Positions 24,367 to 31,403 are shown, counted from the first letter of the stretch. The stretch: 37,816 bases of DNA from Mycobacterium sp. (GCA_025966225.1 JAOPVI010000137.1:1-37816), one strand, 5' to 3'. The notes: generated from the sequence alone by a model not told the origin. Program-made: numbers and translations.

Positions 24367-25015
24367 GCTGAAGAATCGAGGGGTGCCGACGGAAGACAAG
24401 CCGACCAGTCGCACCGAACGCCAACAGCAGCGCACCCGTCGTCAGCTGCTGGACGCCGGTCGGTCCTTGATTGCCGCCAAAGGCGTTGCAGGACTACGTA
24501 TTCAAGAGATCACCGAAACCGCTGATGTGGCCTTGGGCTCGTTCTACAACTACTTCGAGTCCAAGGACGAGTTCTTGGAGGCCATCATCACCGAGAGCCT
24601 TTCGGAGCTGGCCGCCACGACGATCGGGACGGCGGAGGACACCGTCGACCCCGCCGACGTGGTGGCCCTTGCCTGCCTGCGGATCATTCGTCTGGCCTAC
24701 GCCGAACCCGACTTCGCCCGGCTAATTGCCAACATCGGCCATTCGGATGCGCTGTTCGGGCGGGCCTTGCACCCCTACGCCAGGGAGGCCGTCGAACGGG
24801 GCATCGCCAACGGGCGCTTCGTGGTACCCGACATCGAAGTCCTTCTCACGGCTGTGATCGGCGGGGCCTTCGCACTGATCCGGGAGATCCTCGACGAAGG
24901 TCACGGGCCCCACGCCGAGCAGGCCTTCGCCCGGCACTCCCTCGCGGCGCTGGGACTAGCCCCCGACGAGGCCGCCGCCGTCGTTGCCAAGGCCGTGACC
25001 ACAGAGCAACACTGA
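24365..25015 (+). CDS. TetR/AcrR-family regulator, probable controller of the ATTCAT promoters
   Basis: A 216-residue TetR protein. The helix-turn-helix is I-Q-E-I-T-E-T-A-D-V-A-L-G-S-F-Y-N-Y-F, at about residues 46-65, after the usual R-T-R-R-Q-L-L-D-A-G-R lead. The rest is a helical ligand domain. ATG 24365 lies inside an inverted repeat and has no ribosome site, so the message may be leaderless; GTG 24383 in frame is the alternative, with only a poorly spaced GAGG. It is divergent from the DUF7064-FAD pair and 418 bases before the seven-helix membrane protein. Both of these neighbours carry an ATTCAT promoter, as does the distant DUF7065 gene. The effector is unknown. Confidence 0.87.
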   Translation: MLKNRGVPTEDKPTSRTERQQQRTRRQLLDAGRSLIAAKGVAGLRIQEITETADVALGSFYNYFESKDEFLEAIITESLSELAATTIGTAEDTVDPADVVALACLRIIRLAYAEPDFARLIANIGHSDALFGRALHPYAREAVERGIANGRFVVPDIEVLLTAVIGGAFALIREILDEGHGPHAEQAFARHSLAALGLAPDEAAAVVAKAVTTEQH

Positions 25016-25300
25016 CACCAGCGGCTGGCATGTTTGGTCGAGTCCGGCGCCGACTAGCTTTCGCGGTGGCAGTCAAGTTCGACCGTCTGCACCACCCTGG
25101 GCGACAACGGAATTCGCATCGCTCGGGTTGCGATGGGAACTCGGCGATTCTCGTTGAATGGTGGCCCGGGAGTTCGGCACGGCAGTCGGTGCATTCCTGC
25201 ACTTCAGAGTCTCCGGGCTCAGCGGCCGGTTCATTCCTACGGTTCCCGATCCTCCTGCCTTGAGGCGAAGTGAGGTAAAGGCGCCCCAGTGAGTGATTAA
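25016..25300. other. Non-coding stretch after TetR gene
   Basis: No gene is recognised here. A weak hairpin GTGCA-TTCC-TGCAC occurs in the second half, but it has no T-tract. Promoter copy 3 follows at 25301-25339, and a leader of about 88 bases runs on to the membrane-protein gene. Confidence 0.5.
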
Positions 25301-25339
25301 CTTTTCACTATTGAAAAGCAATTCATTCAGGGTTACGCT
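25301..25339 (+). promoter_or_regulatory. Promoter with embedded ATTCAT box, copy 3, with palindrome over -35
   Basis: TTGAAA (25311-25316) and TACGCT (25334-25339) are 17 bases apart, and ATTCAT is at spacer positions 5-10 (25321-25326). The -35 box is the right arm of a perfect repeat CTTTTCA-CTAT-TGAAAAG (25301-25318). The -35, box position, spacing and -10 are identical to copy 1 at 2453-2481. It should drive the membrane protein at 25434, with a leader of roughly 88 bases. Confidence 0.75.
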
Positions 25340-25433
25340 CCGAGCGTCGTCCTCCCCGTGTGGTCCGAAGACGTCCATGAGGCTTCTGGCCCTCGCACCA
25401 GTGGTGCACCAGAGAATTCAGCGAAGGAGCGAT

Positions 25434-26297
25434 ATGACAGGACATGGCATCTGGCTGGCGGCGCCGGCGATCCCGGCGCACCCCACGACGCCAATGCCGT
25501 TCGTGCCCGAGGTGATCTTCACGATCTTCCTCGGCATCCCGGTGGTGGTGATGGTGTTCTTCGCGGTCAAGAATCTGGTGACCGGTCGGGGGCCGTTGCT
25601 GACGTACTGTCTCATCGGCGGCGGCATCGCCTGCCTGTTCGAGCCGATCGTCGACACGCTGGGGATGGCCTACATCCGACAGCAGGCGACCATGACGACC
25701 TTCTCGTCGATGGGACGTGACTTCCCGCTCTTCATCAACTTCGTCTACATCTGGTACGTCGGCGGCCTGGCCTACCTGGCCTACCGGATCTTCAGCACCG
25801 GGGTGACCCGCAAAGCCGTGTTCCAGCTCTACGTCATCGACGTCTTCATCAACATCTGGCTGGAAAGTCCGGGCGTACTGATGGGAGCGTACGAGTATTA
25901 CGGACCTCAACCGCTGAACTTCTGGGGCTTGCCGTTGTGGTGGGTCTGCGTCAACCCGCTGATGCCGTTGACGGCGGGGGCACTGATCTACCGGATGCGT
26001 CCGTACCTGCCCGGCTGGCGGTTGGCGCTGGTCATTGCCTTCATTCCGATGGCTGACGGCATGGGCAACGGCGCCGCCGCTTGGCCGATGTGGACCGCGC
26101 TGAACCTCAATTCGTCGCTGCTGGTCACTCACCTGGCCTGGCTGGTGACACTCGGTTTGGCGCTGACCGTCGTCTGGGTCCTGTCGTACGTGGTCGGGCG
26201 TCCCGATGACGAAGTGTTCATCAAGTCGAAAGTTGGGATACTCAAAGCCGCGATCTTCGGTGCCGATGACTCGGCCAAGGTGCCGGCGACGGTCTGA
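25434..26297 (+). CDS. Seven-helix integral membrane protein of unknown function
   Basis: A 287-residue protein with about seven hydrophobic helices: for example V-I-F-T-I-F-L-G-I-P-V-V-V-M-V-F-F, L-L-T-Y-C-L-I-G-G-G-I-A-C-L, F-I-N-F-V-Y-I-W-Y-V-G-G-L-A-Y, and W-R-L-A-L-V-I-A-F-I-P-M. Conserved-looking acidic residues sit inside helices (F-E-P-I-V-D-T-L-G-M; W-L-E-S-P-G-V-L-M-G-A-Y-E-Y-Y), which is more typical of a membrane enzyme or transporter than a scaffold. I do not recognise the family. ATG 25434 has GGAG four bases upstream; the frame runs open to 25293 but that part lies in the promoter. Its promoter matches those of the two DUF7064/7065 genes, so it should act in the same pathway. 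Confidence 0.82.
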   Translation: MTGHGIWLAAPAIPAHPTTPMPFVPEVIFTIFLGIPVVVMVFFAVKNLVTGRGPLLTYCLIGGGIACLFEPIVDTLGMAYIRQQATMTTFSSMGRDFPLFINFVYIWYVGGLAYLAYRIFSTGVTRKAVFQLYVIDVFINIWLESPGVLMGAYEYYGPQPLNFWGLPLWWVCVNPLMPLTAGALIYRMRPYLPGWRLALVIAFIPMADGMGNGAAAWPMWTALNLNSSLLVTHLAWLVTLGLALTVVWVLSYVVGRPDDEVFIKSKVGILKAAIFGADDSAKVPATV

Positions 26298-26424
26298 GGT
26301 CACGCGTTAGCCATAGCTAGTGCCCACTGATGCTGCCTTGAAGGTGACACCGGGACCGTCGAAGTGCTTGGCGGCTGCGGATACACCCGCGATTCCGCGT
26401 CGAGAGAATCACCCCAAGGTCGAC

Positions 26425-26724
26425 CTAGCCCATCGGCATTTCGGGCATCGGCGCGTTACAACGCTCCCGGAAGTCGGCCGCGGACTGCCTGACGTTCTTC
26501 AGCTCGTCGCTCACTTGCGGGTTGGCGGCCAAGTAGGCCTCGACGTCCGTCCGCATCTCATCCCTGGGCTTGCCCTTGAGACTGGTGAAGAAGTCGTTCA
26601 CGTCCGGATGGGTGAACAGGTAGGCCGACGTGCCCGCAGACACCCCGGACATGACGCCGGCAAGGTCGGCAGCGGTGCAATTCGGCGGGTCGGCGGCCGC
26701 GGTTGCGGAGGTGCCCACGAGCAT
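26425..26724 (-). CDS. Hemophore-like secreted protein (Rv0203 type), N-terminus possibly damaged
   Basis: The 99-residue product has the compact helical hemophore-like pattern: D-P-P-N-C-T-A-A-D-L-A-G-V-M, a Y-L-F-T-H-P-D-V-N segment, A-Y-L-A-A-N-P-Q-V-S-D-E-L and R-E-R-C near the end, with two cysteines at the ends of the domain. M. tuberculosis Rv0203, a secreted heme binder, has the same layout. ATG 26724 leaves only a short signal (M-L-V-G-T-S-A-T-A-A-A-D). In frame upstream the codons read T-A-L-A-A-S-G-A and then meet a TGA at 26749-26751, which looks like a signal peptide cut by a one-base shift. Either the gene is broken at its start or it uses an unusual start. It lies behind the MmpS-like lipoprotein gene on the same strand. 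Confidence 0.68.
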   Translation of the reverse strand: MLVGTSATAAADPPNCTAADLAGVMSGVSAGTSAYLFTHPDVNDFFTSLKGKPRDEMRTDVEAYLAANPQVSDELKNVRQSAADFRERCNAPMPEMPMG

Positions 26725-26805
26725 CGCGCCGCTGGCGGCAAGGGCGGTTCAGGGGGTGGGCGCCACCACGCCGCGTAACCCTTGATCGGGACCGCCAGCG
26801 CAGCG

Positions 26806-27258
26806 TCAGTCGCGGTCGAAGACGCAGTGCGCCGAGCCACCGATCGGCTGCTCGGCGACCACCTTGCCGTCGAGGGTGATCTTGCAGCCGGGGCCGGGCT
26901 CGCCGGTGCCGACCACCACCACCTGCAGCTGTTTCACATCAGGGGTGATGGTGATGGTGTCGGTCCACGGCAGCGGCACGTTGTACAGCCGGTCGGGACC
27001 CGATGGGACGGTGTCGATGGTCAGTGCGCTTCCCGACCCGGTGACCTCGAACACCACCGGGGACGCCTTGCCGGCTTCGGTCGTCGAGGTCGTGGTGGAA
27101 TCGGTCGGCTCCACGGCCGTCGTGCCACTTGCCTCGCTGCTGGCCGCAGACGTCGGGCCAGTCTTCGGCGCGTTGGATTTCGCGCAGGCAGGGACTACAA
27201 CGAAGACCGCCAGCATGGCGGCGGACAATGACAGTAGCGTCGAGTACTTGGATGACAC
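26806..27258 (-). CDS. MmpS-like lipoprotein
   Basis: A 150-residue exported protein. GTG 27258 has GGGGGA upstream; the frame stays open to 27690 but that part is the shadow of the aldo/keto reductase gene. The signal ends in a lipobox V-P-A-C (about residues 22-25). A Ser/Thr-rich linker of about 40 residues follows. The C-terminal 80 residues have the MmpS pattern: V-V-F-E-V-T-G-S-G, V-P-L-P-W, Q-L-Q-V-V-V-V-G, C-K-I-T-L-D-G-K-V, and a late cysteine. No mmpL is nearby, so it is not a standard MmpS-MmpL pair. It is divergent from the aldo/keto reductase, with a 150-base shared upstream region. Confidence 0.78.
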   Translation of the reverse strand: MSSKYSTLLSLSAAMLAVFVVVPACAKSNAPKTGPTSAASSEASGTTAVEPTDSTTTSTTEAGKASPVVFEVTGSGSALTIDTVPSGPDRLYNVPLPWTDTITITPDVKQLQVVVVGTGEPGPGCKITLDGKVVAEQPIGGSAHCVFDRD

Positions 27259-27408
27259 GCGATTTCCCCCATTTGCAGATGTCGTCGGCAAGGGCGGGCG
27301 CCTTGCCACCCCTGCGGAGGCTGAGCCCTCGACCGGGGGCTTGAATTGACGGGCCACCCGAGTGTGGCAGCCGGGCGGCACATAGGTGGGCAATAGGAAG
27401 GTAGCCGG

Positions 27409-28386
27409 ATGAAGCACATAAAGCTTGGAGACTTGGACGTCTCGCGAATCGGCCTCGGCGCCATGGGCATGTCCTTCGCGTACACCGGAGCGGGTAGCGA
27501 CGACGCCGAATCCATTCGCACGATCCACCGGGCGATCGACCTGGGCGTCACGCTCATCGACACCGCCGAGGTCTACGGCCCCTACACGAACGAAGAACTC
27601 GTCGGCAAAGCGCTCAAGGGGCGCCGTGACGATGTCGTGCTCGCGACCAAGTTCGGCATGATCTCCCATCGCGGCGGTGGCCCCGGGCACCTCGACAGCT
27701 CGCCGGCAAGCATCCGTGTCGCGGTCGAGGGCTCACTGCGCCGGCTCGATACCGATCGGATCGACTTGTACTACCAACACCGGGTCGACCCGAGCACCCC
27801 CATCGAGGACACCGTCGGCGCGCTCGCCGAACTGGTGGCGGAGGGCAAGATCGGGCACGTCGGACTGTCCGAGGCCGGGGTGGACAACATCCGGAGGGCC
27901 CACGCCGTGCACCCGATCAGCGCCCTTCAGTCGGAGTACTCGCTGTGGACCCGCGACCCCGAGCCGAGGGTCTTGCCGGTGCTACGCGAGCTCGGCATCG
28001 GCTTCGTGGCCTATTCGCCGCTGGGACGCGGCTTTCTCACCGGGCAGCTCCGCTCGACGGATGACTTCGACGACGGCGACAACCGCAAGACCAACCCGCG
28101 CTTCGAAGGGGAGAACTTCCAGCGCAACCTCCGCGCGGCCGAAGAGGTAGTGGCCATTTCGGCTGAAGTCGGCGCCACCCCAGCGCAAGTGGCCCTCGCG
28201 TGGCTACTGGCTCAGGGCGACGACATCGCTCCCATCCCGGGCACCAAGCGAGTGGCCCGGGTCGAGGAGAACGTCGCCGCCGACGGAGTCGTGCTCACCA
28301 CCGAGCAGCTCGACAAGCTGACCCAGGTCTCCCCCGCGGCCGGCGAGCACCACAGCGAACTGCAGATGAAGATGATCGACCGCTGA
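27409..28386 (+). CDS. Aldo/keto reductase
   Basis: A 325-residue NADPH-dependent aldo/keto reductase. The catalytic tetrad is visible: Asp51 and Tyr56 in I-D-T-A-E-V-Y-G, Lys81 in A-T-K-F-G, and His124 in Y-Y-Q-H-R-V-D. The cofactor-binding end shows I-P-G-T-K-R and E-E-N-V-A-A. Length and order match the AKR family close to YajO/perakine-reductase-like enzymes. GGAAGG stands before the ATG. A hairpin covers its stop codon. It reduces aldehydes or ketones in the cytoplasm; the substrate is not visible. It is followed by an rtcB relic, so it may lie at the edge of a rearranged segment. Confidence 0.92.
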   Translation: MKHIKLGDLDVSRIGLGAMGMSFAYTGAGSDDAESIRTIHRAIDLGVTLIDTAEVYGPYTNEELVGKALKGRRDDVVLATKFGMISHRGGGPGHLDSSPASIRVAVEGSLRRLDTDRIDLYYQHRVDPSTPIEDTVGALAELVAEGKIGHVGLSEAGVDNIRRAHAVHPISALQSEYSLWTRDPEPRVLPVLRELGIGFVAYSPLGRGFLTGQLRSTDDFDDGDNRKTNPRFEGENFQRNLRAAEEVVAISAEVGATPAQVALAWLLAQGDDIAPIPGTKRVARVEENVAADGVVLTTEQLDKLTQVSPAAGEHHSELQMKMIDR

Positions 28387-28396
28387 AAAGCGGTCG
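28377..28396 (+). terminator. Strong hairpin over the aldo/keto reductase stop codon
   Basis: CGACCGCT and AGCGGTCG form a perfect 8-base stem closed by the stable tetraloop GAAA. The TGA stop (28384-28386) lies at the top of the stem and in the loop. No T-tract follows, as is common for mycobacterial hairpins, so termination strength is uncertain. An mRNA 3'-end stabiliser is another possibility. Confidence 0.45.
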
Positions 28397-28429
28397 CTCG
28401 GCGCCGCGCACATCGACGACAACGCCATC

Positions 28430-28704
28430 GTGCATGCGAAGGACACCGCCTCGATGCCCTTCGTGCATCCGCATGTCGCACCGATGCCAGATGCCCACGG
28501 CGGCAAGGGGTCTGCGGGCGAACGCGTTTCACCGCAGCCGATCTCGCCGAGCGGACGAGGGGCATCGAGTACCGGCACGGCGAGGAGTGGATCGACGAGA
28601 TCCCGGACGCGTACAAGGACGTCGATCAGGTGATGGCGGACGCGGCTGACCTGGTCGAGGTCGAACACGTGCTGCGTCAGGTGCTCAACGTGAAGGGTCA
28701 GTAG
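28430..28704 (+). pseudogene. rtcB: rtcB relic: N-terminal and C-terminal pieces joined by a large deletion
   Basis: Two reading frames give RtcB (RNA 3'-phosphate ligase) pieces. From 28430 one frame reads S-M-P-F-V-H-P-H-V-A-P-M-P-D-A-H-G-G-K-G, the region just before the metal-binding core of RtcB. From about 28522 another frame reads R-F-T-A-A-D-L-A-E-R-T-R-G-I-E-Y, then W-I-D-E-I-P-D-A-Y-K-D-V-D-Q-V-M, then D-L-V-E-V-E-H-V-L-R-Q-V-L-N-V-K-G and TAG at 28702, the C-terminus of RtcB. About 300 central residues, including the metal-binding Cys/His set and the nucleotidylated His, are missing, and the frame changes at the joint near 28510-28520. No active ligase can result. The usual protein has about 400 residues. 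Confidence 0.85.
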
Positions 28705-28718
28705 ACCGTTACCCCCGC

Positions 28719-29735
28719 TCAGACCGCAGGGCAGTAGTGCATTCCGTTGTCGCGCGCGTCAAGTGGCGGCAGATTTTGGGCGGGAGTATGAACCAGCGGG
28801 GCATCGGCTGGGATTCGGCCGGTCGCCCGGTCCCAACCGGCGCGTGCCCGCGGGTGCATCCGGGCACGGACGGGCAGGAGCTTGAAGACCGCACCAACGA
28901 CCCTGCCGAACCTGCGGTGCAACCACTCGTCCCGCCGCGACCAGTCGTAGCCCATCAGAGCGCGAACCGCTGGGTCGTAAAGCCCTACGGTGAACCACAC
29001 GAAGAACGGCGCGACCAATCGTCGTTGGGCTGCCCACATCCACTCCGGCATCCATGCTGCGAACGGCGGTTTGGGCAACTCGGTCAGGTCGAGCACAGCT
29101 CGGGCGGCCTTGTTGTTCTCCAGCACCTCGCTGCACATGTGATCCCAGTACACCTGGAAGTCCTGCCAGGTCTTCGGCACCGGTCGCATGCTCATGCCGT
29201 ACATCGAGTACCACTGGACGTGTTCGTCGAAGAGCTGGCGCTTCTCGGCTTCGGTGATGCCACCGCAAAGCCGTTCGGCCACAATCAAGGTGCCGACGAA
29301 GAAGGTGGCGTGGGCCCAGTAGAAGACATCCGGATTCAACGCGTGGTAGCGGCGCCCCTGGGCATCGACACCCTTGATGTCGACGTGATAATCGCGAACC
29401 TCCGCACCGGTCGTCGGCGCCCGGTCGCCGTCGAACACCACCCCCCCGATCGGGTACAACGAGCGCAGCAGTCGCGGCCACCGCTCACCGAAGAAAATCG
29501 AATGCTCCTCCACCGCGGCACCGAGCTGCGGATGCATGTTCTGCATGGAGCCGGCCCACGGCCCTTGCAGCATGCCGCGCCAATCACCGAAGTACTTCCA
29601 CGTCAACGAGTCAGGCCCGAGCGCCTCCGGCAGGTCGTCGTATCCGCCAGGGGCCACCGGGCAGCCTGCCGCGATAACGGGCTCACCAGCCCCTCCGCTG
29701 TTCACCGGGCATACGTCGGAAGTATCTTGAGTCAC
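28719..29735 (-). CDS. DUF2236 (MpaB/latex-clearing-like) oxygenase family protein
   Basis: A 338-residue protein of the DUF2236 family. The region N-P-D-V-F-Y-W-A-H-A-T-F-F contains the His expected to ligate heme in this family; L-R-S-L-Y-P-I-G-G-V-V-F-D-G precedes it. Characterised relatives are the rubber oxygenase Lcp and fungal MpaB, which cleave isoprenoid double bonds. From memory this gene corresponds to M. tuberculosis Rv0826. The start is GTG 29735 with AGGGAAG upstream. It is divergent from a TetR gene with a palindrome between them. The window's conserved chromosome seems to resume here. The natural substrate is unknown. Confidence 0.86.
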   Translation of the reverse strand: MTQDTSDVCPVNSGGAGEPVIAAGCPVAPGGYDDLPEALGPDSLTWKYFGDWRGMLQGPWAGSMQNMHPQLGAAVEEHSIFFGERWPRLLRSLYPIGGVVFDGDRAPTTGAEVRDYHVDIKGVDAQGRRYHALNPDVFYWAHATFFVGTLIVAERLCGGITEAEKRQLFDEHVQWYSMYGMSMRPVPKTWQDFQVYWDHMCSEVLENNKAARAVLDLTELPKPPFAAWMPEWMWAAQRRLVAPFFVWFTVGLYDPAVRALMGYDWSRRDEWLHRRFGRVVGAVFKLLPVRARMHPRARAGWDRATGRIPADAPLVHTPAQNLPPLDARDNGMHYCPAV

Positions 29736-29754
29736 TGGCGAACTTCCCTTGAGT

Positions 29755-29773
29755 GTCAGAAGTCCATTCTGAC
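29755..29773. promoter_or_regulatory. Inverted repeat between DUF2236 and TetR genes (probable operator)
   Basis: GTCAGAA and TTCTGAC are perfect 7-base arms around GTCCA. The repeat is 20 bases before the DUF2236 GTG and 34 bases before the TetR GTG, so one bound dimer would cover both promoters. It is a typical TetR operator position. Confidence 0.6.
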
Positions 29774-29806
29774 TACGAGCGTTGTCACTGTGAGCTTAGG
29801 AGATCC

Positions 29807-30391
29807 GTGTCTTCCGGTCAACGGCGGGGCCGATGGTCTGGCGTTCCACTGCAGGACCGGCAGACGCTGCGCCGCGACGAACTGGTCGCGGCCGGAGTGC
29901 AATTGCTGGGTGGCGCCGCCGGGCCCGCACTGACGGTACGTGCAGTGTGTCGGGCCGCCGGCCTGACGGAGCGGTACTTCTACGAGAGCTTCGCCGACCG
30001 CGACGAGTTCGTGCGCGCCGTCTACGACGACGTGTGCAGCGCCGCGATGTCCGCGCTCACGACGGCCGACACCCCGCGCGACGCCGTCGAACGGTTCGTC
30101 ACGCTGATGGTCGACGATCCGGTACGCGGGCGCGTGCTGCTGATCGCGCCGGAAAGAGAGCCCGTGCTGGCGAAGTCGGGCGCCGAGTGGATGCCCAGCT
30201 TCATAGACCTCTTGCAGCGCAAGCTGACCCGCATCACCGACCCCGCCAAGCAGGCGATGGTGGCGACCGGTCTGGTCGGCGCGCTGACCGCGCTGTTCAC
30301 GGCCTATCTCAATGGCCGGTTGGCAACGACCCGCGAGCAGTTCATCGACCATTGCGTCGACATGCTGGTCAGCAGGGTCTCGACCCGCTAA
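29807..30391 (+). CDS. TetR/AcrR-family regulator (Rv0825c-like)
   Basis: A 194-residue TetR protein. The helix-turn-helix is L-T-V-R-A-V-C-R-A-A-G-L-T-E-R-Y-F-Y-E-S-F, followed by a helical C-terminal domain. GTG 29807 is chosen because AGGAG stands five bases upstream. The open frame starts at 29753, but that codon would put the operator inside the coding region. From memory the gene corresponds to Rv0825c, next to Rv0826 as here. It most likely represses the divergent DUF2236 oxygenase and itself through the repeat at 29755-29773. Its stop overlaps by three bases the stop of the convergent secreted-protein gene. Confidence 0.87.
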   Translation: MSSGQRRGRWSGVPLQDRQTLRRDELVAAGVQLLGGAAGPALTVRAVCRAAGLTERYFYESFADRDEFVRAVYDDVCSAAMSALTTADTPRDAVERFVTLMVDDPVRGRVLLIAPEREPVLAKSGAEWMPSFIDLLQRKLTRITDPAKQAMVATGLVGALTALFTAYLNGRLATTREQFIDHCVDMLVSRVSTR

Positions 30392-30843
30392 GCTCCCGGC
30401 GCGCCCGGGGTCTGGCCGAGGGCAGCGAGCTGGTCCTGCTCGTTCTGCGCTGCCTGGGCCTGCGCCTCCGCGGCCTTCTGGTCGTCGGCGGCCTTGGCCT
30501 CCCGGCCCGACTGGCTACCCAGCGACAAGCCTGGCGTCTTGGCTGTGGCATAGGTGCCGTTGCAGTTCAGGTAGAACTGCACGGTGTCCGACACATGGGC
30601 GCCGTCGTTCGCGCTGGCGAACGGCGCGGTCTGCGACCGATCGACCAGGCAGTCGTCCTGGGCCAACTTGTCACCGACTCGACCCGCTACGACGACGGTC
30701 TTGCCCGCATCGCTGGCCGCCGACGAGGCGTCCGCGTACGTCTGACCGGCATAGTCGTCCGCAGCTGCGATGCCACCGCCCAGCAGTGTCGACACAGCCA
30801 GCGCACCAATGGCGCCAGCACCAACAACGATGAGCTTCTTCAC
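30388..30843 (-). CDS. Secreted protein with PASTA-like domain, tandem copy 2
   Basis: A 151-residue exported protein: signal peptide K-K-L-I-V-V-G-A-G-A-I-G-A-L-A-V ... I-A-A-A-D-D, then a region like one PASTA repeat (G-Q-T-Y-A-D-A-S-S-A-A-S-D-A-G-K-T-V-V-V). Two cysteines follow (D-D-C-L-V and L-N-C-N-G), and the C-terminus is low-complexity and rich in Ala, Gln, Glu and Asp. GTG 30843 was chosen because the signal peptide begins there; the frame continues to 30921 without homology. It is similar along its length to the product of 30969-31403, so the two arose by duplication. PASTA domains bind cell-wall material, but one degenerate repeat is weak evidence. Confidence 0.75.
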   Translation of the reverse strand: MKKLIVVGAGAIGALAVSTLLGGGIAAADDYAGQTYADASSAASDAGKTVVVAGRVGDKLAQDDCLVDRSQTAPFASANDGAHVSDTVQFYLNCNGTYATAKTPGLSLGSQSGREAKAADDQKAAEAQAQAAQNEQDQLAALGQTPGAPGA

Positions 30844-30968
30844 GTGGTGCCCTATCTCTCCGCGGGTCGCAAATACCTTGCTGGCGGGGATAGTACCGCT
30901 GCGCGGACGTTGGCGCAGCACTCTTATGAGTGATTCACAAGTGGCAAAAGCGGTGGTTACCCTGCGGG

Positions 30969-31403
30969 TTACCCGCCACCTTGCTGAGCGTCGGCGGCAG
31001 CAAGCTCATCCTGTTCGGCCTGCGCCTGCGCCGCCTGCTTCGCGGCGAGCTGCTGCTCCGCGGCTTGACTGGCACGTCCTTCGGGACTGGCCGCAGAGAA
31101 ACCCGGCGAGTTCGCGGTGCCGTGCCTGGAATAGCAGTTCAGGGTCACCAGCATGTTGTTGCCGGTCGCGGATCCGGAGGAATCCTTGAAGGTCGCCCTG
31201 GTAGCGGTGGTGACGATGCAGTTGTCCCAGTCCTGGCGATCCCCGACGGTGGTGGCGACAACCGCGCCCAGCCCCTGCTGGCTCAGCGTGGACTTCGCGT
31301 CTGAGAAGGCATGCCCCACAACCCCGTCGTCCGCCCCGGCGATACCGGCTCCAACGAGGGACAGCGCCAACGCACCGGCACCGAGAATCACGAGTTTCTC
31401 CAC
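30969..31403 (-). CDS. Secreted protein with PASTA-like domain, tandem copy 1
   Basis: A 144-residue paralogue of the previous gene. Signal peptide E-K-L-V-I-L-G-A-G-A-L-A-L ... I-A-G-A-D-D; PASTA-like segment G-H-A-F-S-D-A-K-S-T-L-S-Q-Q-G; cysteines in D-N-C-I-V and L-N-C-Y-S at the same spacing as in copy 2; and an Ala/Gln/Glu tail predicted to be helical or disordered. GTG 31403 starts it; no strong ribosome site is seen. It is divergent from desA1 across 186 bases and 125 bases upstream of copy 2 on the same strand. Confidence 0.75.
   Translation of the reverse strand: MEKLVILGAGALALSLVGAGIAGADDGVVGHAFSDAKSTLSQQGLGAVVATTVGDRQDWDNCIVTTATRATFKDSSGSATGNNMLVTLNCYSRHGTANSPGFSAASPEGRASQAAEQQLAAKQAAQAQAEQDELAAADAQQGGG

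Noticed and set aside
28737..29933. Plus-strand open frame of 398 codons opposite the DUF2236 gene, running into the TetR gene
   Set aside because: Antisense shadow; it would pass through the operator and the real TetR start.
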